64,000 nt of DNA. Source: PLA3 sp964592235 (GTDB lineage Bacteria; Planctomycetota; Phycisphaerae; UBA1845; UTPLA1). The position numbers and the translations under genes are program-made. Of this stretch, positions 52,619 through 63,842 are shown piece after piece; position 1 is the stretch's first letter; every line of letters starts with the position of its first letter. Below the pieces are notes generated by a model. That model was not told the origin of the DNA and made no database searches. It saw only the letters and a list, made by a program, of their open reading frames with translations. Where the stretch lies: NCBI GenBank assembly GCA_964592235.1, contig CAZQCF010000001.1, forward strand, positions 124,001-188,000, given 5' to 3'.

Positions 52619-53682
52619 ATAGCCGGCTCCTCCGTGCTCTCGTGCCTCCGTGCCGTCGTGCCTTCATCCAATAACTTCGCCGCCGCATCGTAAACCAAGT
52701 CCGGCTCCAGCTGGTTCATACAGTTGTGATGCACCAGCGGGCAGGTTCGTTTCATGCAGGGCTGGCAATCGAGCTTGAGCATGACGTTCCGCTCGCGCGC
52801 GAAGCGCGTATCGGTCCACGCCGGGTCGCTCGATCCGAACACCGTCACGACCGGCACGCCGAACGCCGCCGCGAAATGCCGCGGCCCCGTGTCGTTCGTC
52901 ACGAGCAGATCGCACCGGCGCACCAGGGCCTTGAGCGGCCCCAGCCCCAGCGGCGGGTCAATACAGATTTCGACATTCCCGGTGGCCGCCGCCAGCCGAT
53001 CCGCGATCGCCCGCTCCTTCGGCCCCAGCGACGCTACCACCCGCGCCCCGCGCTCCCGCACCAGCCGATCCGCCAGCGCCGCGTACTTCTCCGCCGGCCA
53101 GCACTTGGCCGATCCGTAATTCGCGCCGGGGTTGAACACCACAAGCGGCGCATCGCCCGCGCGCCGTGCGCCGATTCGCTTGTCGATCGCTGCTTCGTCC
53201 TCCGGCGTCGTCGCCAGTATGAGCTGATCCCCCGGCGCGGGGCAATCCGCCGCGACCGCAAGCGCGTTGTAATAATCCAGCGCGGGGATCGGCGTAAACG
53301 TGCCTCCCGCGCGCGGCGCGTGCAACCGATGAGTCAGTAGCCAGCCGCGGCCATCCCGCGCGTATCCAATCCGCTGTGTCACGCGCGCCAAGCGCGCCAG
53401 CAGCGCCGAGCGAAACGAGTTCGTGAATAGCACGGCGAGATCAAATCGCTCCCGCTTTAATCGCGCCGCCAACCCCAGCAGGCTCCCGATTCCCCCGTCG
53501 GGCCAGGGGATGAACTCGTCCGCCAACCCCGCGCCGGCCAGCACGTCGCCCACGTACGGGCGCATCAGGTGCGCGATCCGAGCTTCGGGATAGCGCTGGC
53601 GCAACGCGTTCATCGCGGCCGTCGCCATGACGACATCGCCGACCCAGTTGGGAACAAAAACGAGGATTCGCGTGGGTGTCAT
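52615..53682 (-). CDS. waaF: LPS heptosyltransferase (glycosyltransferase family 9, WaaF-like)
   Basis: Transfers a heptose (ADP-heptose donor) onto the LPS core; 355 residues. GT9 motifs: ILVFVPNWVGDVVMATAAMN, VVFNPGANYGSAKCWPAEKY (donor site), LVTNDTGPRHFAAAFGVPVV and FGSSDPAWT, plus a Cys-rich part (DCQPCMKRTCPLVHHNC). This matches heptosyltransferase II more than I. ATG at 53682. The last 15 residues (TTARRHESTEEPAM) come from a low-complexity repeat at 52627-52665 and from the 100-bp repeat. Confidence 0.9.
   Translation of the reverse strand: MTPTRILVFVPNWVGDVVMATAAMNALRQRYPEARIAHLMRPYVGDVLAGAGLADEFIPWPDGGIGSLLGLAARLKRERFDLAVLFTNSFRSALLARLARVTQRIGYARDGRGWLLTHRLHAPRAGGTFTPIPALDYYNALAVAADCPAPGDQLILATTPEDEAAIDKRIGARRAGDAPLVVFNPGANYGSAKCWPAEKYAALADRLVRERGARVVASLGPKERAIADRLAAATGNVEICIDPPLGLGPLKALVRRCDLLVTNDTGPRHFAAAFGVPVVTVFGSSDPAWTDTRFARERNVMLKLDCQPCMKRTCPLVHHNCMNQLEPDLVYDAAAKLLDEGTTARRHESTEEPAM
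52627..52665 (+). repeat. CTC/GTGCC low-complexity repeat within the waaF 3' end
   Basis: Degenerate units (CTCCTCCGTGCTCTCGTGCC, TCCGTGCCGTCGTGCC); on the minus strand they encode the Ala/Arg/His/Glu-rich end of the heptosyltransferase. Confidence 0.55.
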
Positions 53683-53797
53683 GCGCGGACCGCGGCGGGG
53701 ACGAAAGCAACCCGCCGACGGCCGTATGTTATGCGATGACAACCAATTAGCCTATTCGCCGGGGCGCGGGGTATCCGCCACCCGGGCGCGCCTCAAC

Positions 53798-53826
53798 TGG
53801 ACAGCCTGCGCCGGCGGGCCTAAAGT
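53798..53826 (+). promoter_or_regulatory. candidate promoter of fabI
   Basis: TGGACA (53798-53803), 17-base spacer, TAAAGT (53821-53826), about 71 bases before the ATG. Confidence 0.45.
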
Positions 53827-53897
53827 AGCGGGATTCATTCCCCGCGGAGAAACGCCGCGGCGGTCGGCCGTCCGGGGCGGCAGGTGAGGAACGCGTC

Positions 53898-54671
53898 ATG
53901 GGTTTGATGTCGGGTAAGAAGGGCGTCGTCTTCGGCGTGGCAAACGATTACAGCCTCGCCTGGTACATCGCCGAGCAGTTGCACAAAGAGGGCGCCGAGA
54001 TGGCGTTCAACCATCTTCCGGGCGAGAAGATGGAGCGCCGCGTGCGCAAGCTCGTCGAGCCGATCGGGGCGAAGGTCATCGCTCCGTGCGACGTGTCGAA
54101 GGACGAAGACATCGAATCCTTCATGAACCGCGTCCGCGACACCTACGACCAGATCGACTTCATCGTGCATGCCGTCGCCTTCGCCAATCGCGACTGCCTG
54201 ACCAACCGCTTCTGGGAGACCCGCCGCGAGGACTTCAAGCAGGCCATGGACATCAGCGTCTACTCACTGATCGGCGTCTGCCAGAAGGCCTACAACATGC
54301 TGCGGGAGGGGGCGAGCGTGCTCACGTTAAGCTACCTCGGCGCGGTGCGATTCGTGCCCGGTTACAACGTCATGGGCGTCTGCAAGGCAGCCTTGGAGAG
54401 CACGGTGCGCTACCTGTCGGCCGACCTCGGCGATCTGCGCCGCGTGCGCGTGAACGCGATCTCGGCCGGGCCGTGCCGCACGTTGAGCTCATCGGGCATC
54501 AGCGGGTTTGATCAGATTCTCGAGCATTACCCCACCAAGACGCCCTTGCGGCGGAACATCACGTCGGATGAGGTCGGCAAGTCCGGCCTGTATCTGTGCA
54601 GCGATCTATCGAGCGGCGTGACCGGCGAGATTCACTATGTGGACGCCGGGTACAACATGGTCGGCTGGTAG
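53898..54671 (+). CDS. fabI: enoyl-ACP reductase (FabI type)
   Basis: NADH-dependent last step of fatty acid elongation. 257 residues, SDR fold: KGVVFGVANDYSLAWYIAEQ (Rossmann loop), CDVSKDEDI, HAVAFANRD, catalytic Tyr-x6-Lys in YNVMGVCKAALESTVRYLSA and VNAISAGPCRTLSS. The FabI-specific SYLGAVRFVPGYNVMG segment is present, so it is not FabL/FabV. ATG at 53898. Stands alone; fatty-acid genes are not clustered here. Confidence 0.96.
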   Translation: MGLMSGKKGVVFGVANDYSLAWYIAEQLHKEGAEMAFNHLPGEKMERRVRKLVEPIGAKVIAPCDVSKDEDIESFMNRVRDTYDQIDFIVHAVAFANRDCLTNRFWETRREDFKQAMDISVYSLIGVCQKAYNMLREGASVLTLSYLGAVRFVPGYNVMGVCKAALESTVRYLSADLGDLRRVRVNAISAGPCRTLSSSGISGFDQILEHYPTKTPLRRNITSDEVGKSGLYLCSDLSSGVTGEIHYVDAGYNMVGW

Positions 54672-54710
54672 AACGCGCGAAACGCCGAACACGCCCCCCT
54701 GCGCCGGATT

Positions 54711-54733
54711 GGTGCGTCGAGGACGCACCCTAC
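54711..54733 (-). repeat. short dispersed hairpin (GGTGCGTC-GA-GGACGCACC), copy 1
   Basis: Palindromic core followed by CTAC; the reverse complement with the same CTAC flank occurs at 63750-63772. Part of it recurs at about 54786-54800. Confidence 0.7.
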
Positions 54734-54793
54734 GCGGGAGTGAATGCATCGAGGGCGCAACCTGCACCGGAACTGGACCGTCCCGGACGCACC

Positions 54794-55726
54794 CTACGCT
54801 TTCGCCTCCCCCCACGGCCACATCTTCTTCAGCGCCCATTCCGTCCAGGTCTCGGTCTTGCCGCTTAGGTGCGCGCCGATGGCCTCGACGAACGGCTTGG
54901 CCGAGCGCTCCAGGACCGTGAGCGCGCCCTCGCGTTGAATCTGATCAATCGTCTGCCCATAGGACGCGAAGATTTTCTCGCTTAGCAGATCGGTCGTCAC
55001 GGCGCCGACGGCGAAGGCCGCGTCGATCGCCCGGCCGGCCTGCTTGCCGAGGTCGATGGTCATGAGGCCGACGATGGTATCGACCGCCACGCCGTCGCGC
55101 TTCGCGAGGGTTTCCATCTGGTTCCACAGGTCGTCGATGCGCGGCAGCAGGTTGGTCGCGTTCTTGAAGACGCCCGTATAGCCGGCCGTGATCCGGTCGC
55201 GCAGCTCGCGCACGGCCTTCACGTCCAGCGGCGGGGCGTCGAAGACCTTGGCCGACTCGGCGCCGGCCTGGCTCATGGAATCCAGCAAATCGTCGAGCTT
55301 CTGAATGGTCGCGTCTTCGGGGATGACCTTGTTGGCCTTTAGCTCGGCGGTGAGGCGGCCGAGGTACTCCTTCGAGCCGCTGGCCACGTCGGTGGCGATG
55401 GCGAAGACCCACAACGGCGAAAGGTGCAGCGAAAAAATGCCGACGGCGTCAACGACGTTGCCGGCCACCTTGCGCGGGACGAAGTCCTCGGGCAGGGCCT
55501 CGGCGGCCTCGCTGGCGTACGCGCCCTGCACCTGCGCGACCTTCTCGATGAGAAAGCGCTGCGTGTTGCCCATGATCGCGGTGTACGTACTGGTTTTGCG
55601 CAGTGGTTCCGGGATGACGATGTCGGTCACGAGCTTCGTCGTGCCGCCCAGGGCCGCGGCGACGGAGCGCACCAGCCGCTCGGGCAGGCTCAAGGTGTAG
55701 CCGAAGGCGTTAAAGAGTTCGTTCAT
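54794..55726 (-). CDS. protein of unknown function, conserved-looking, about 310 residues
   Basis: I do not recognise a domain. The sequence has amphipathic and hydrophobic helices (VAGNVVDAVGIFSLHLSPLW; GVAVDTIVGLMTIDLGKQAG) and the ends MNELFNAFGYTLSLPERLVR and TWTEWALKKMWPWGEAKA. It may be an EcsC-like or membrane-associated helical protein. The start is ATG at 55726; TATGCT (minus strand) ends seven bases upstream of it, so a leaderless transcript is possible. Codon use agrees with the surroundings, and the frame stays open over its whole length. Confidence 0.7.
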   Translation of the reverse strand: MNELFNAFGYTLSLPERLVRSVAAALGGTTKLVTDIVIPEPLRKTSTYTAIMGNTQRFLIEKVAQVQGAYASEAAEALPEDFVPRKVAGNVVDAVGIFSLHLSPLWVFAIATDVASGSKEYLGRLTAELKANKVIPEDATIQKLDDLLDSMSQAGAESAKVFDAPPLDVKAVRELRDRITAGYTGVFKNATNLLPRIDDLWNQMETLAKRDGVAVDTIVGLMTIDLGKQAGRAIDAAFAVGAVTTDLLSEKIFASYGQTIDQIQREGALTVLERSAKPFVEAIGAHLSGKTETWTEWALKKMWPWGEAKA

Positions 55727-55796
55727 GGAGGGAAGCATACGGTCCGCCTTTCAAATCGCACGGGATTCGAGCACGTGATTATCGCCAGCCAAACAG

Positions 55797-55900
55797 GAAC
55801 GGCGAAGGGCGAATTACGAATAGCGAAATTCTACGTCGAACACGTTGTCGGCCGACAGGCGGGTTTCGCCATTCGCTACTCACCATTCCGACCATTCCGG
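55797..55900. repeat. GGAATT/ATTCC low-complexity inverted repeats
   Basis: GGAACGGCGAAGGGCGAATT with ACGAATAGCGAAATTC, then CGCCATTCGCTACTCACC and ATTCCGACCATTCCGG; same type as 64-171 and 24561-24665. Confidence 0.5.
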
Positions 55901-55941
55901 TGCCCACTCGTTCGCCACGGCGAATCTGCGACTCGCGCTCG
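55900..55941 (+). repeat. palindromic dispersed repeat downstream of the Nudix gene
   Basis: Matches 47839-47880 at 37 of 42 positions. The hairpin is TTCGCC-AC-GGCGAA (55911-55924): compared with the other copy, both sides of one pair have changed (C-G to T-A). It ends four bases before the stop codon of the Nudix gene. Confidence 0.75.
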
Positions 55942-55944
55942 GCG

Positions 55945-56769
55945 CTAGGATACGGCGATCCACTTTCGGCCGCGACCGTACAACATCAACGCCCCCACCG
56001 CCACCGGGGCGATCGGCCCGCAGGTCGCCAGGAACGGCGCAATCGCGCCCGCCTCGTCGCGCAGGCGCACGATGGCCTCGTGCTCGTCGCGCGATTCGGC
56101 GGTCTGCCACCGATCCGTCAGTTCGTCGGCCGTCAGCGCAACCCGCGCTTCGAACAGCATCTCGGGCTGATGAATCTCTCGATCGCGGATCAGCCCGGCG
56201 CAAACGATCTCGCGGATGTCCGAGCGCTCTAACGCCAATTCCTCGCGCAACTCACGCAGCACCGACGCGAACGCATCCACGCGGCCGTCCGGCCCGGCGT
56301 CGCCCGCCTCCAGCGCGCCGCCGAAGGTGTGAACGTGGTTGGCGTGGTACGACACGCACGGCGATCGGCGGCCGTAGCAGATGTAGCCGTCGGTCGTGAT
56401 AATGGTAGCGGTCGTGCCGATGGGGTTGGAGAAACGATGCCAGCCGAACTCATCGACGCGGTGGCGATTGAAGAGATTGGTGCCGACAAAGTCGCGGTAG
56501 TTGGTCGGGCCGACGCGCAGCGTGAGAGCGTCGCCGTCAGGCGAATTGGTCTGCTCGTGCGCGATGTAGCGAAGCATGTCGCCGTTGAACATCATGCGTC
56601 CGGCGGCTTTCGCGGCGCGAAGCTGCTCGTCCCACGTCGCGGTGATGGCGGCGTCGATCTCGGGCGTCGACTCGCGCGGCGTGGGTTCGAGCGCAAGGTG
56701 CAACCGCTGCGGCGCGAAACGGCCGTGCGCGAGGATGGCAAACGGTTGCGAATCGTCGGCCCGGGTCAT
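55945..56769 (-). CDS. Nudix hydrolase-like protein
   Basis: 274 residues. The Nudix box is loosely kept: FGGALEAGDAGPDGRVDAFA followed by SVLRELREELALE, i.e. the RExxEE core is present, an insertion separates it from the first Gly, and the usual final Gly is Ala. TDGYICYGRRS and CVSYHANHVHTFGG precede the box; a C-terminal helical part follows (ARVALTADELTDRWQTAE). ATG at 56769. Substrate unknown. A dispersed repeat follows the stop. Confidence 0.72.
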   Translation of the reverse strand: MTRADDSQPFAILAHGRFAPQRLHLALEPTPRESTPEIDAAITATWDEQLRAAKAAGRMMFNGDMLRYIAHEQTNSPDGDALTLRVGPTNYRDFVGTNLFNRHRVDEFGWHRFSNPIGTTATIITTDGYICYGRRSPCVSYHANHVHTFGGALEAGDAGPDGRVDAFASVLRELREELALERSDIREIVCAGLIRDREIHQPEMLFEARVALTADELTDRWQTAESRDEHEAIVRLRDEAGAIAPFLATCGPIAPVAVGALMLYGRGRKWIAVS

Positions 56770-56824
56770 GCGAGAATCCGAATGGATCGGCCGCGTTTCC
56801 CGGCGCGAGCGGACCTCGCCCGAG

Positions 56825-56854
56825 TTGAATCGGCGGCTCGATTCATGGTACATT
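56825..56854 (+). promoter_or_regulatory. candidate promoter of the dockerin protein gene
   Basis: TTGAAT (56825-56830), 18-base spacer, TACATT (56849-56854), 34 bases before the ATG at 56889. Confidence 0.4.
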
Positions 56855-56888
56855 ATGCGAAGGTTGACCCGCCCAGAAGGGGATTGCC

Positions 56889-58331
56889 ATGCACGGTCGA
56901 TTCGCCGAAGAAACCACCGCGAGGGCATTACGCGCCGGTCTGTTCGCCGGCCTGCTCGCGGCGTCGTTCGCGCCGATTGTGCGCGGCGGCGTGCCGGTCT
57001 ACACGCAATATCAGTTGCAGGCTCGCGCGAATTTCTCCGGCGCGTTCAACCTGCCCAATGGCGCCTTCTTCGCCAACAACACGCCGCAGATCAGCGACGC
57101 CGGGCGCGTCGCGTTCCACCTCTCCGTCCTCCCGCCGCCGAACGAACTCAAGAAGGGCATCTGGTTCGGCGGAAACGGCTCGGGAAGCATCGTCCACATG
57201 GCGGCTGACGACGCCTTTGTCAGCGGCGCGACGCTGAACAACAACGAGCGCGTCGCCTGGGAGCAGACCTTCTCCGCGCAAAACGGCCTCTGGGTGTACA
57301 CGCATTCGACCATGACGGCCGTGCGCCAGACGACGCTGCCGATCGGGGCGAGCAACTGGTCCAGCCCGACGCTGAACGACGCGAATCAGATCGGCTATCG
57401 CGTGACGTTTTCCGGCACGGGGCAGGCATGGTATTCGTACACGCCGACGCCCGCGCCCTCGGCCGCGCTGCACGCAGCCGACAACGGCGTGTTGCCGGAA
57501 AGCCCGTACTCGTTTGTGTTTACCCCGGCATTCAACAACAACCGGCAGATCGCCGGCAAGCTGCGGCTCGGCCCGCCGGGTCAGGTCGGGAACTCCCAGC
57601 CCGATCAGATTCGCATCTTCAATGCGGATTCGACGAGCGTCCTGATCGCCGAGGATCGCGATTCCAATCCGGCTTCGCCGTTTTCGGCGTTCGACAATTC
57701 CGTCGCGTTAACGAATGACGGCCGCGTGGCGTTCATCGCCAACCTGTTCGCCGGCGGGCGCGGCGTGTATCTCTCCGACGGCGCGACGACGATCGAGATT
57801 GCGCACACGGCGACCAGCGCCGCGACGAACATCGAGTTCTTCGCGCCGGCGGTGAATGAGCAGGGCTGGGTCGCGTTTCGCGCGTTTGAGGGCGGCTTCC
57901 GGGCAATCTGGGTCGGCGACGGCACGACGCTGCGGCGCGTGGTGCGCGAGCATGATATTCTGCCGTCGGACCTTGGCCCTGCGCGCGTCGATCAGAACAA
58001 CGCGTCCGATCCCGTCTTTGGCGGCGGCGTCTCGATCAACGAATGCGGCGACGTGATCTTCAACGCCGGGCTTGCTCCGCCTGACAACGATCAGATCGAA
58101 TGGGGCAGCGGTGTGTACGTGGCGCTTGCTCCGCGCGAGACGAAGGGCGATCTCAATTGCAGTTGCACCGTGACGCTCGACGACGTCGGCCCGTTCGTGC
58201 AGGCGCTGATTGATCCGGTTGCGTACGGCGCGGCGCACCCCGATTGCCCGATCGCCAACGCCGACTTCAACGGAGATACGTTCGCCGACGGGCAGGACAT
58301 CCCGCACTTCATCGCCGCACTGATTCCGTAG
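56889..58331 (+). CDS. exported repeat-rich protein with dockerin-like C-terminus
   Basis: 480 residues with signal peptide (ALRAGLFAGLLAASFAPIVR) and a beta-propeller-like body of about eight blades marked by LNxxxxVAFxxxx strings (NNNERVAWEQTF, LNDANQIGYRVTF, TNDGRVAFIANLF, VNEQGWVAFRAFEGG, SINECGDVIFNAG). The C-terminal 60 residues (KGDLNCSCTVTLDDVGPFVQ; NADFNGDTFADGQDI) form a dockerin-like pair of calcium loops, related to the end of the M1 peptidase at 4853-7216. ATG at 56889. Function unknown; surface localisation is likely. Confidence 0.85.
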   Translation: MHGRFAEETTARALRAGLFAGLLAASFAPIVRGGVPVYTQYQLQARANFSGAFNLPNGAFFANNTPQISDAGRVAFHLSVLPPPNELKKGIWFGGNGSGSIVHMAADDAFVSGATLNNNERVAWEQTFSAQNGLWVYTHSTMTAVRQTTLPIGASNWSSPTLNDANQIGYRVTFSGTGQAWYSYTPTPAPSAALHAADNGVLPESPYSFVFTPAFNNNRQIAGKLRLGPPGQVGNSQPDQIRIFNADSTSVLIAEDRDSNPASPFSAFDNSVALTNDGRVAFIANLFAGGRGVYLSDGATTIEIAHTATSAATNIEFFAPAVNEQGWVAFRAFEGGFRAIWVGDGTTLRRVVREHDILPSDLGPARVDQNNASDPVFGGGVSINECGDVIFNAGLAPPDNDQIEWGSGVYVALAPRETKGDLNCSCTVTLDDVGPFVQALIDPVAYGAAHPDCPIANADFNGDTFADGQDIPHFIAALIP

Positions 58332-58359
58332 CCGCCGGCGTTTTAATCTCGCCATTCAA

Positions 58360-58430
58360 AGCCGGCTCGGGTCGAGCCGGTGAACGGGCGTTAGCCTCCG
58401 TTTCACCGGGGCGACACGCACCGGCTCCGA
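58360..58430. repeat. CCGGCTC/GAGCCGG and TTCACCGG palindromic element
   Basis: GCCGGCTCGGGTCGAGCCGG hairpin, then GGTGAACGGGCGTTAGCC and TCCGTTTCACCGG. It resembles elements at 7206-7310. Nothing else is seen between the genes. Confidence 0.45.
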
Positions 58431-58465
58431 TCAAGTCGATGCGTGAATGAAGCGAATCAGGCAAC

Positions 58466-59047
58466 TCAAGTCGCGATGAAATCTGCCGCCCAGCGCGCTG
58501 CTACCGCGTCGCCCGATGCGATCCGCTTTAACGCCTCCCGCGTCCCCGGCGGTCCGACGCGCCACGCGATTTGCCCCAGCGCGGTTAAGCGCTTCGGTTC
58601 TTCGCCGTCCTCCGCCAGGCCGTCCAGCACGAGTCGCTCGGCTGCGCGCGTGCCCAGCCCCGGTTGCCTCATTTCGATCCAGGTCGTTGACAGGTGTTGC
58701 AGAAACACCTCGCCGCCGTCGTCGCGCGACTTGAGACAGGCAAATGTCAGCAGGGCGGCCGACTCCAGCTCCCAGTCGGCATGATGAGCCATGCCGAATG
58801 CTCGCGCGGCGTCCGTCATCTTGCCGGCTCGCAGCATGTCCGCGCCGAGCAGAAACCACGCCGCCGCCCGATCCGGCCCGGTTGTGAACGGTTCCAGCAC
58901 TTCGGCACGACGATCCGGCATCGCGGCCCGCCAGGTCTGAATCGCTGCCCGATAATGCGCCCGGCGCGATCGTGTTACCATCGCTGTGCCCAGCGACACA
59001 CCACCGCCTGCCAGCATCCCTATAACCACCAGCGCCTTCCACCACAT
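58466..59047 (-). CDS. membrane-anchored TPR-like protein, function unknown
   Basis: 193 residues with an N-terminal membrane anchor (KALVVIGMLAGGGVSLGTAM) and helical repeats (AAAWFLLGADMLRAGKMTDA ARAFG, LESAALLTFACLKSRDDGGE) of tetratricopeptide type; a second part (RLTALGQIAWRVGPPGTREA) continues the helical pattern. No clear family. ATG at 59047. It lies between the dockerin protein and the Hpt gene, on the opposite strand to both. Confidence 0.75.
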   Translation of the reverse strand: MWWKALVVIGMLAGGGVSLGTAMVTRSRRAHYRAAIQTWRAAMPDRRAEVLEPFTTGPDRAAAWFLLGADMLRAGKMTDAARAFGMAHHADWELESAALLTFACLKSRDDGGEVFLQHLSTTWIEMRQPGLGTRAAERLVLDGLAEDGEEPKRLTALGQIAWRVGPPGTREALKRIASGDAVAARWAADFIAT

Positions 59048-59225
59048 ACCGCTCGTTTTTACGAACGCTATGCGGACCTGTCAAACCGCCGTTTTGCGCC
59101 ACCCTCTGTTACTGATTCGTTCAGCCCGAATCGACGATATGGTCAGAACATGGCACCCGGCGCTTCGGCGCATCGGTTTCGGTTGACGGCGCGCGTGGCA
59201 CGCTTGCCGACGGGAGTGAAAAGGC

Positions 59226-59549
59226 ATGACCCAGACACGATCCGACCTTCTCGTGAGCGAGTTGGAATCCGATCTGGATCTTCGCGATCTGGTCGAGCTG
59301 TTTGTCCAGGAACTGCCGAAGCGCGTCACCGCGTTGCGGGCTGCGCTCGCGGAGCGCGACTATCTCGCGATGGCGAGGCTGTCGCACCAGCTCAAGGGAT
59401 CGGCGGGTGGCTACGGATTTCCGCAGATCACCGACGCCGCAAAGGTGCTTGAATCAATTGTGAAATCGCGGGGGAGCGAAGCCGATATGCAGGCTTCGTT
59501 GAATCGACTAGCCGACTTGTGCGCCAAAGCGCGCGCAACTTCGGACTAG
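59226..59549 (+). CDS. histidine phosphotransfer (Hpt) domain protein
   Basis: A single-domain phosphotransfer protein of 107 residues: four-helix bundle with phosphoacceptor His in LSHQLKGSAGGYGFPQITDA. Accepts phosphate in a phosphorelay and passes it to a receiver. ATG at 59226 with AAAAGG five bases upstream. Its stop is 17 bases before the GTG of a receiver-GGEEF protein, which is the obvious partner. No hybrid kinase is in the window. Confidence 0.93.
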   Translation: MTQTRSDLLVSELESDLDLRDLVELFVQELPKRVTALRAALAERDYLAMARLSHQLKGSAGGYGFPQITDAAKVLESIVKSRGSEADMQASLNRLADLCAKARATSD

Positions 59550-59566
59550 AGGAGGAGGGTGGCTCG

Positions 59567-60556
59567 GTGGGTACGCGGGTTCTGATGGTCGATGACGATG
59601 TTGCCGCGCTCGATCTGGTCGATCGCTATCTTTCCACACAAGGTTACGAAGTCTTTCGCGCGACCACGACCGACGAGGCCATGGCGCGGATGTTCAACGA
59701 CGAACCGAAGATCGTTCTCACCGATCTGAACATGCCCGGGCTGAACGGCCTGGACTTCTGCCGCACGCTCCGGTCCCACGAAGGCATTGGCTTCGCCTAC
59801 GTGATTGTGCTGACCGCGCAGTCGGACTCCCAGACGCTCATTCAGGCGTTTGACGCCGGGGCCGACGGCTTCATCGCCAAGCCCGTCGACAAGCAGACCC
59901 TTCTTGCGTGGATGCGCTCCGCGGATCGAATGGTCAGCCTGGACCAGGGCATCGCCCGGCGCCAGCTTGAAATCTGCCGCCTTGGCGCCGAGATGACGAT
60001 TGCAAACGAGAAGCTCGCCGAGGCCAACAAGAAGCTTCAGGTCATGGCCGTGACGGACGAGCTGACCGGCGCCTACAACCGGCGCGAAGCCATGACCCGG
60101 CTCAAAGCGCTGACCCACGCCGGCGATCGCTACGGTCAGTCGTTCAGTTGCATCCTGCTGGATATCGACCATTTCAAGAAGTTCAACGATCGGCACGGCC
60201 ACGCTGCCGGGGATTACGTGCTTCGAAATGTGACCGAGATCGTCCAGCGATGCGTTCGCGTTACGGATGTCGTCTGCCGGATCGGCGGCGAGGAGTTTCT
60301 CATCATCTGCCCGTTCACGCCCATCGAAGGCGCGCTGGCCTGTGCCGAGAAGATTCGATCCGAAATTGCCGACGCCGTCTTTGGCATCGGCGGCGCGAAA
60401 CTCAATGTGACCGTCAGCCTCGGCGTCGCCCAGCGCGAAGGGCGCGAGGCCGTGGACGACATTCTGCACCGGGCCGACGAAGCGCTCTACGCCTCCAAAC
60501 AGGCGGGTCGCAATCGCGTGACGACTGCCGAGCACGCCGTCGCGGCCTGCGGCTGA
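59567..60556 (+). CDS. response regulator with GGEEF diguanylate cyclase domain
   Basis: Makes cyclic di-GMP under phosphorelay control. 329 residues: receiver domain (TRVLMVDDDVAALDLVDRYL, phosphoacceptor in VLTDLNMPGLNGLDF, IAKPVDKQTL), a coiled linker (about 135-170), and a GGEEF domain with ELTGAYNRREAM, LLDIDHFKKFNDRHGHAAGD, VCRIGGEEFLIICPF. The I-site RVTD lies five residues before GGEEF, so product inhibition is expected. Start is GTG at 59567 with GGAGGAGGG upstream; no EAL domain. Confidence 0.95.
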   Translation: MGTRVLMVDDDVAALDLVDRYLSTQGYEVFRATTTDEAMARMFNDEPKIVLTDLNMPGLNGLDFCRTLRSHEGIGFAYVIVLTAQSDSQTLIQAFDAGADGFIAKPVDKQTLLAWMRSADRMVSLDQGIARRQLEICRLGAEMTIANEKLAEANKKLQVMAVTDELTGAYNRREAMTRLKALTHAGDRYGQSFSCILLDIDHFKKFNDRHGHAAGDYVLRNVTEIVQRCVRVTDVVCRIGGEEFLIICPFTPIEGALACAEKIRSEIADAVFGIGGAKLNVTVSLGVAQREGREAVDDILHRADEALYASKQAGRNRVTTAEHAVAACG

Positions 60557-60606
60557 TTCGGGCGGGTCCGCTTCACCGGTTTCGCATCCGCTCTTACCAT
60601 ATCGGG

Positions 60607-63717
<3,111 letters not shown>

Positions 63718-63749
63718 AGACACTGTCTCGCTGAAAGGGAGAGGAGCCC

Positions 63750-63772
63750 GTAGGGTGCGTCCTCGACGCACC
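63750..63772 (+). repeat. short dispersed hairpin, copy 2
   Basis: GTAGGGTGCGTC-CTC-GACGCACC: the reverse complement of 54711-54733 including the CTAC flank. In the 125-base gap between alaS and the next gene. Confidence 0.7.
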
Positions 63773-63842
63773 ATCGACTCGCCGCTCCCTTGAAAAATCA
63801 CAACGTCATGCCGCCGCCGGCGATTCCGCGTAAACTGTCATC

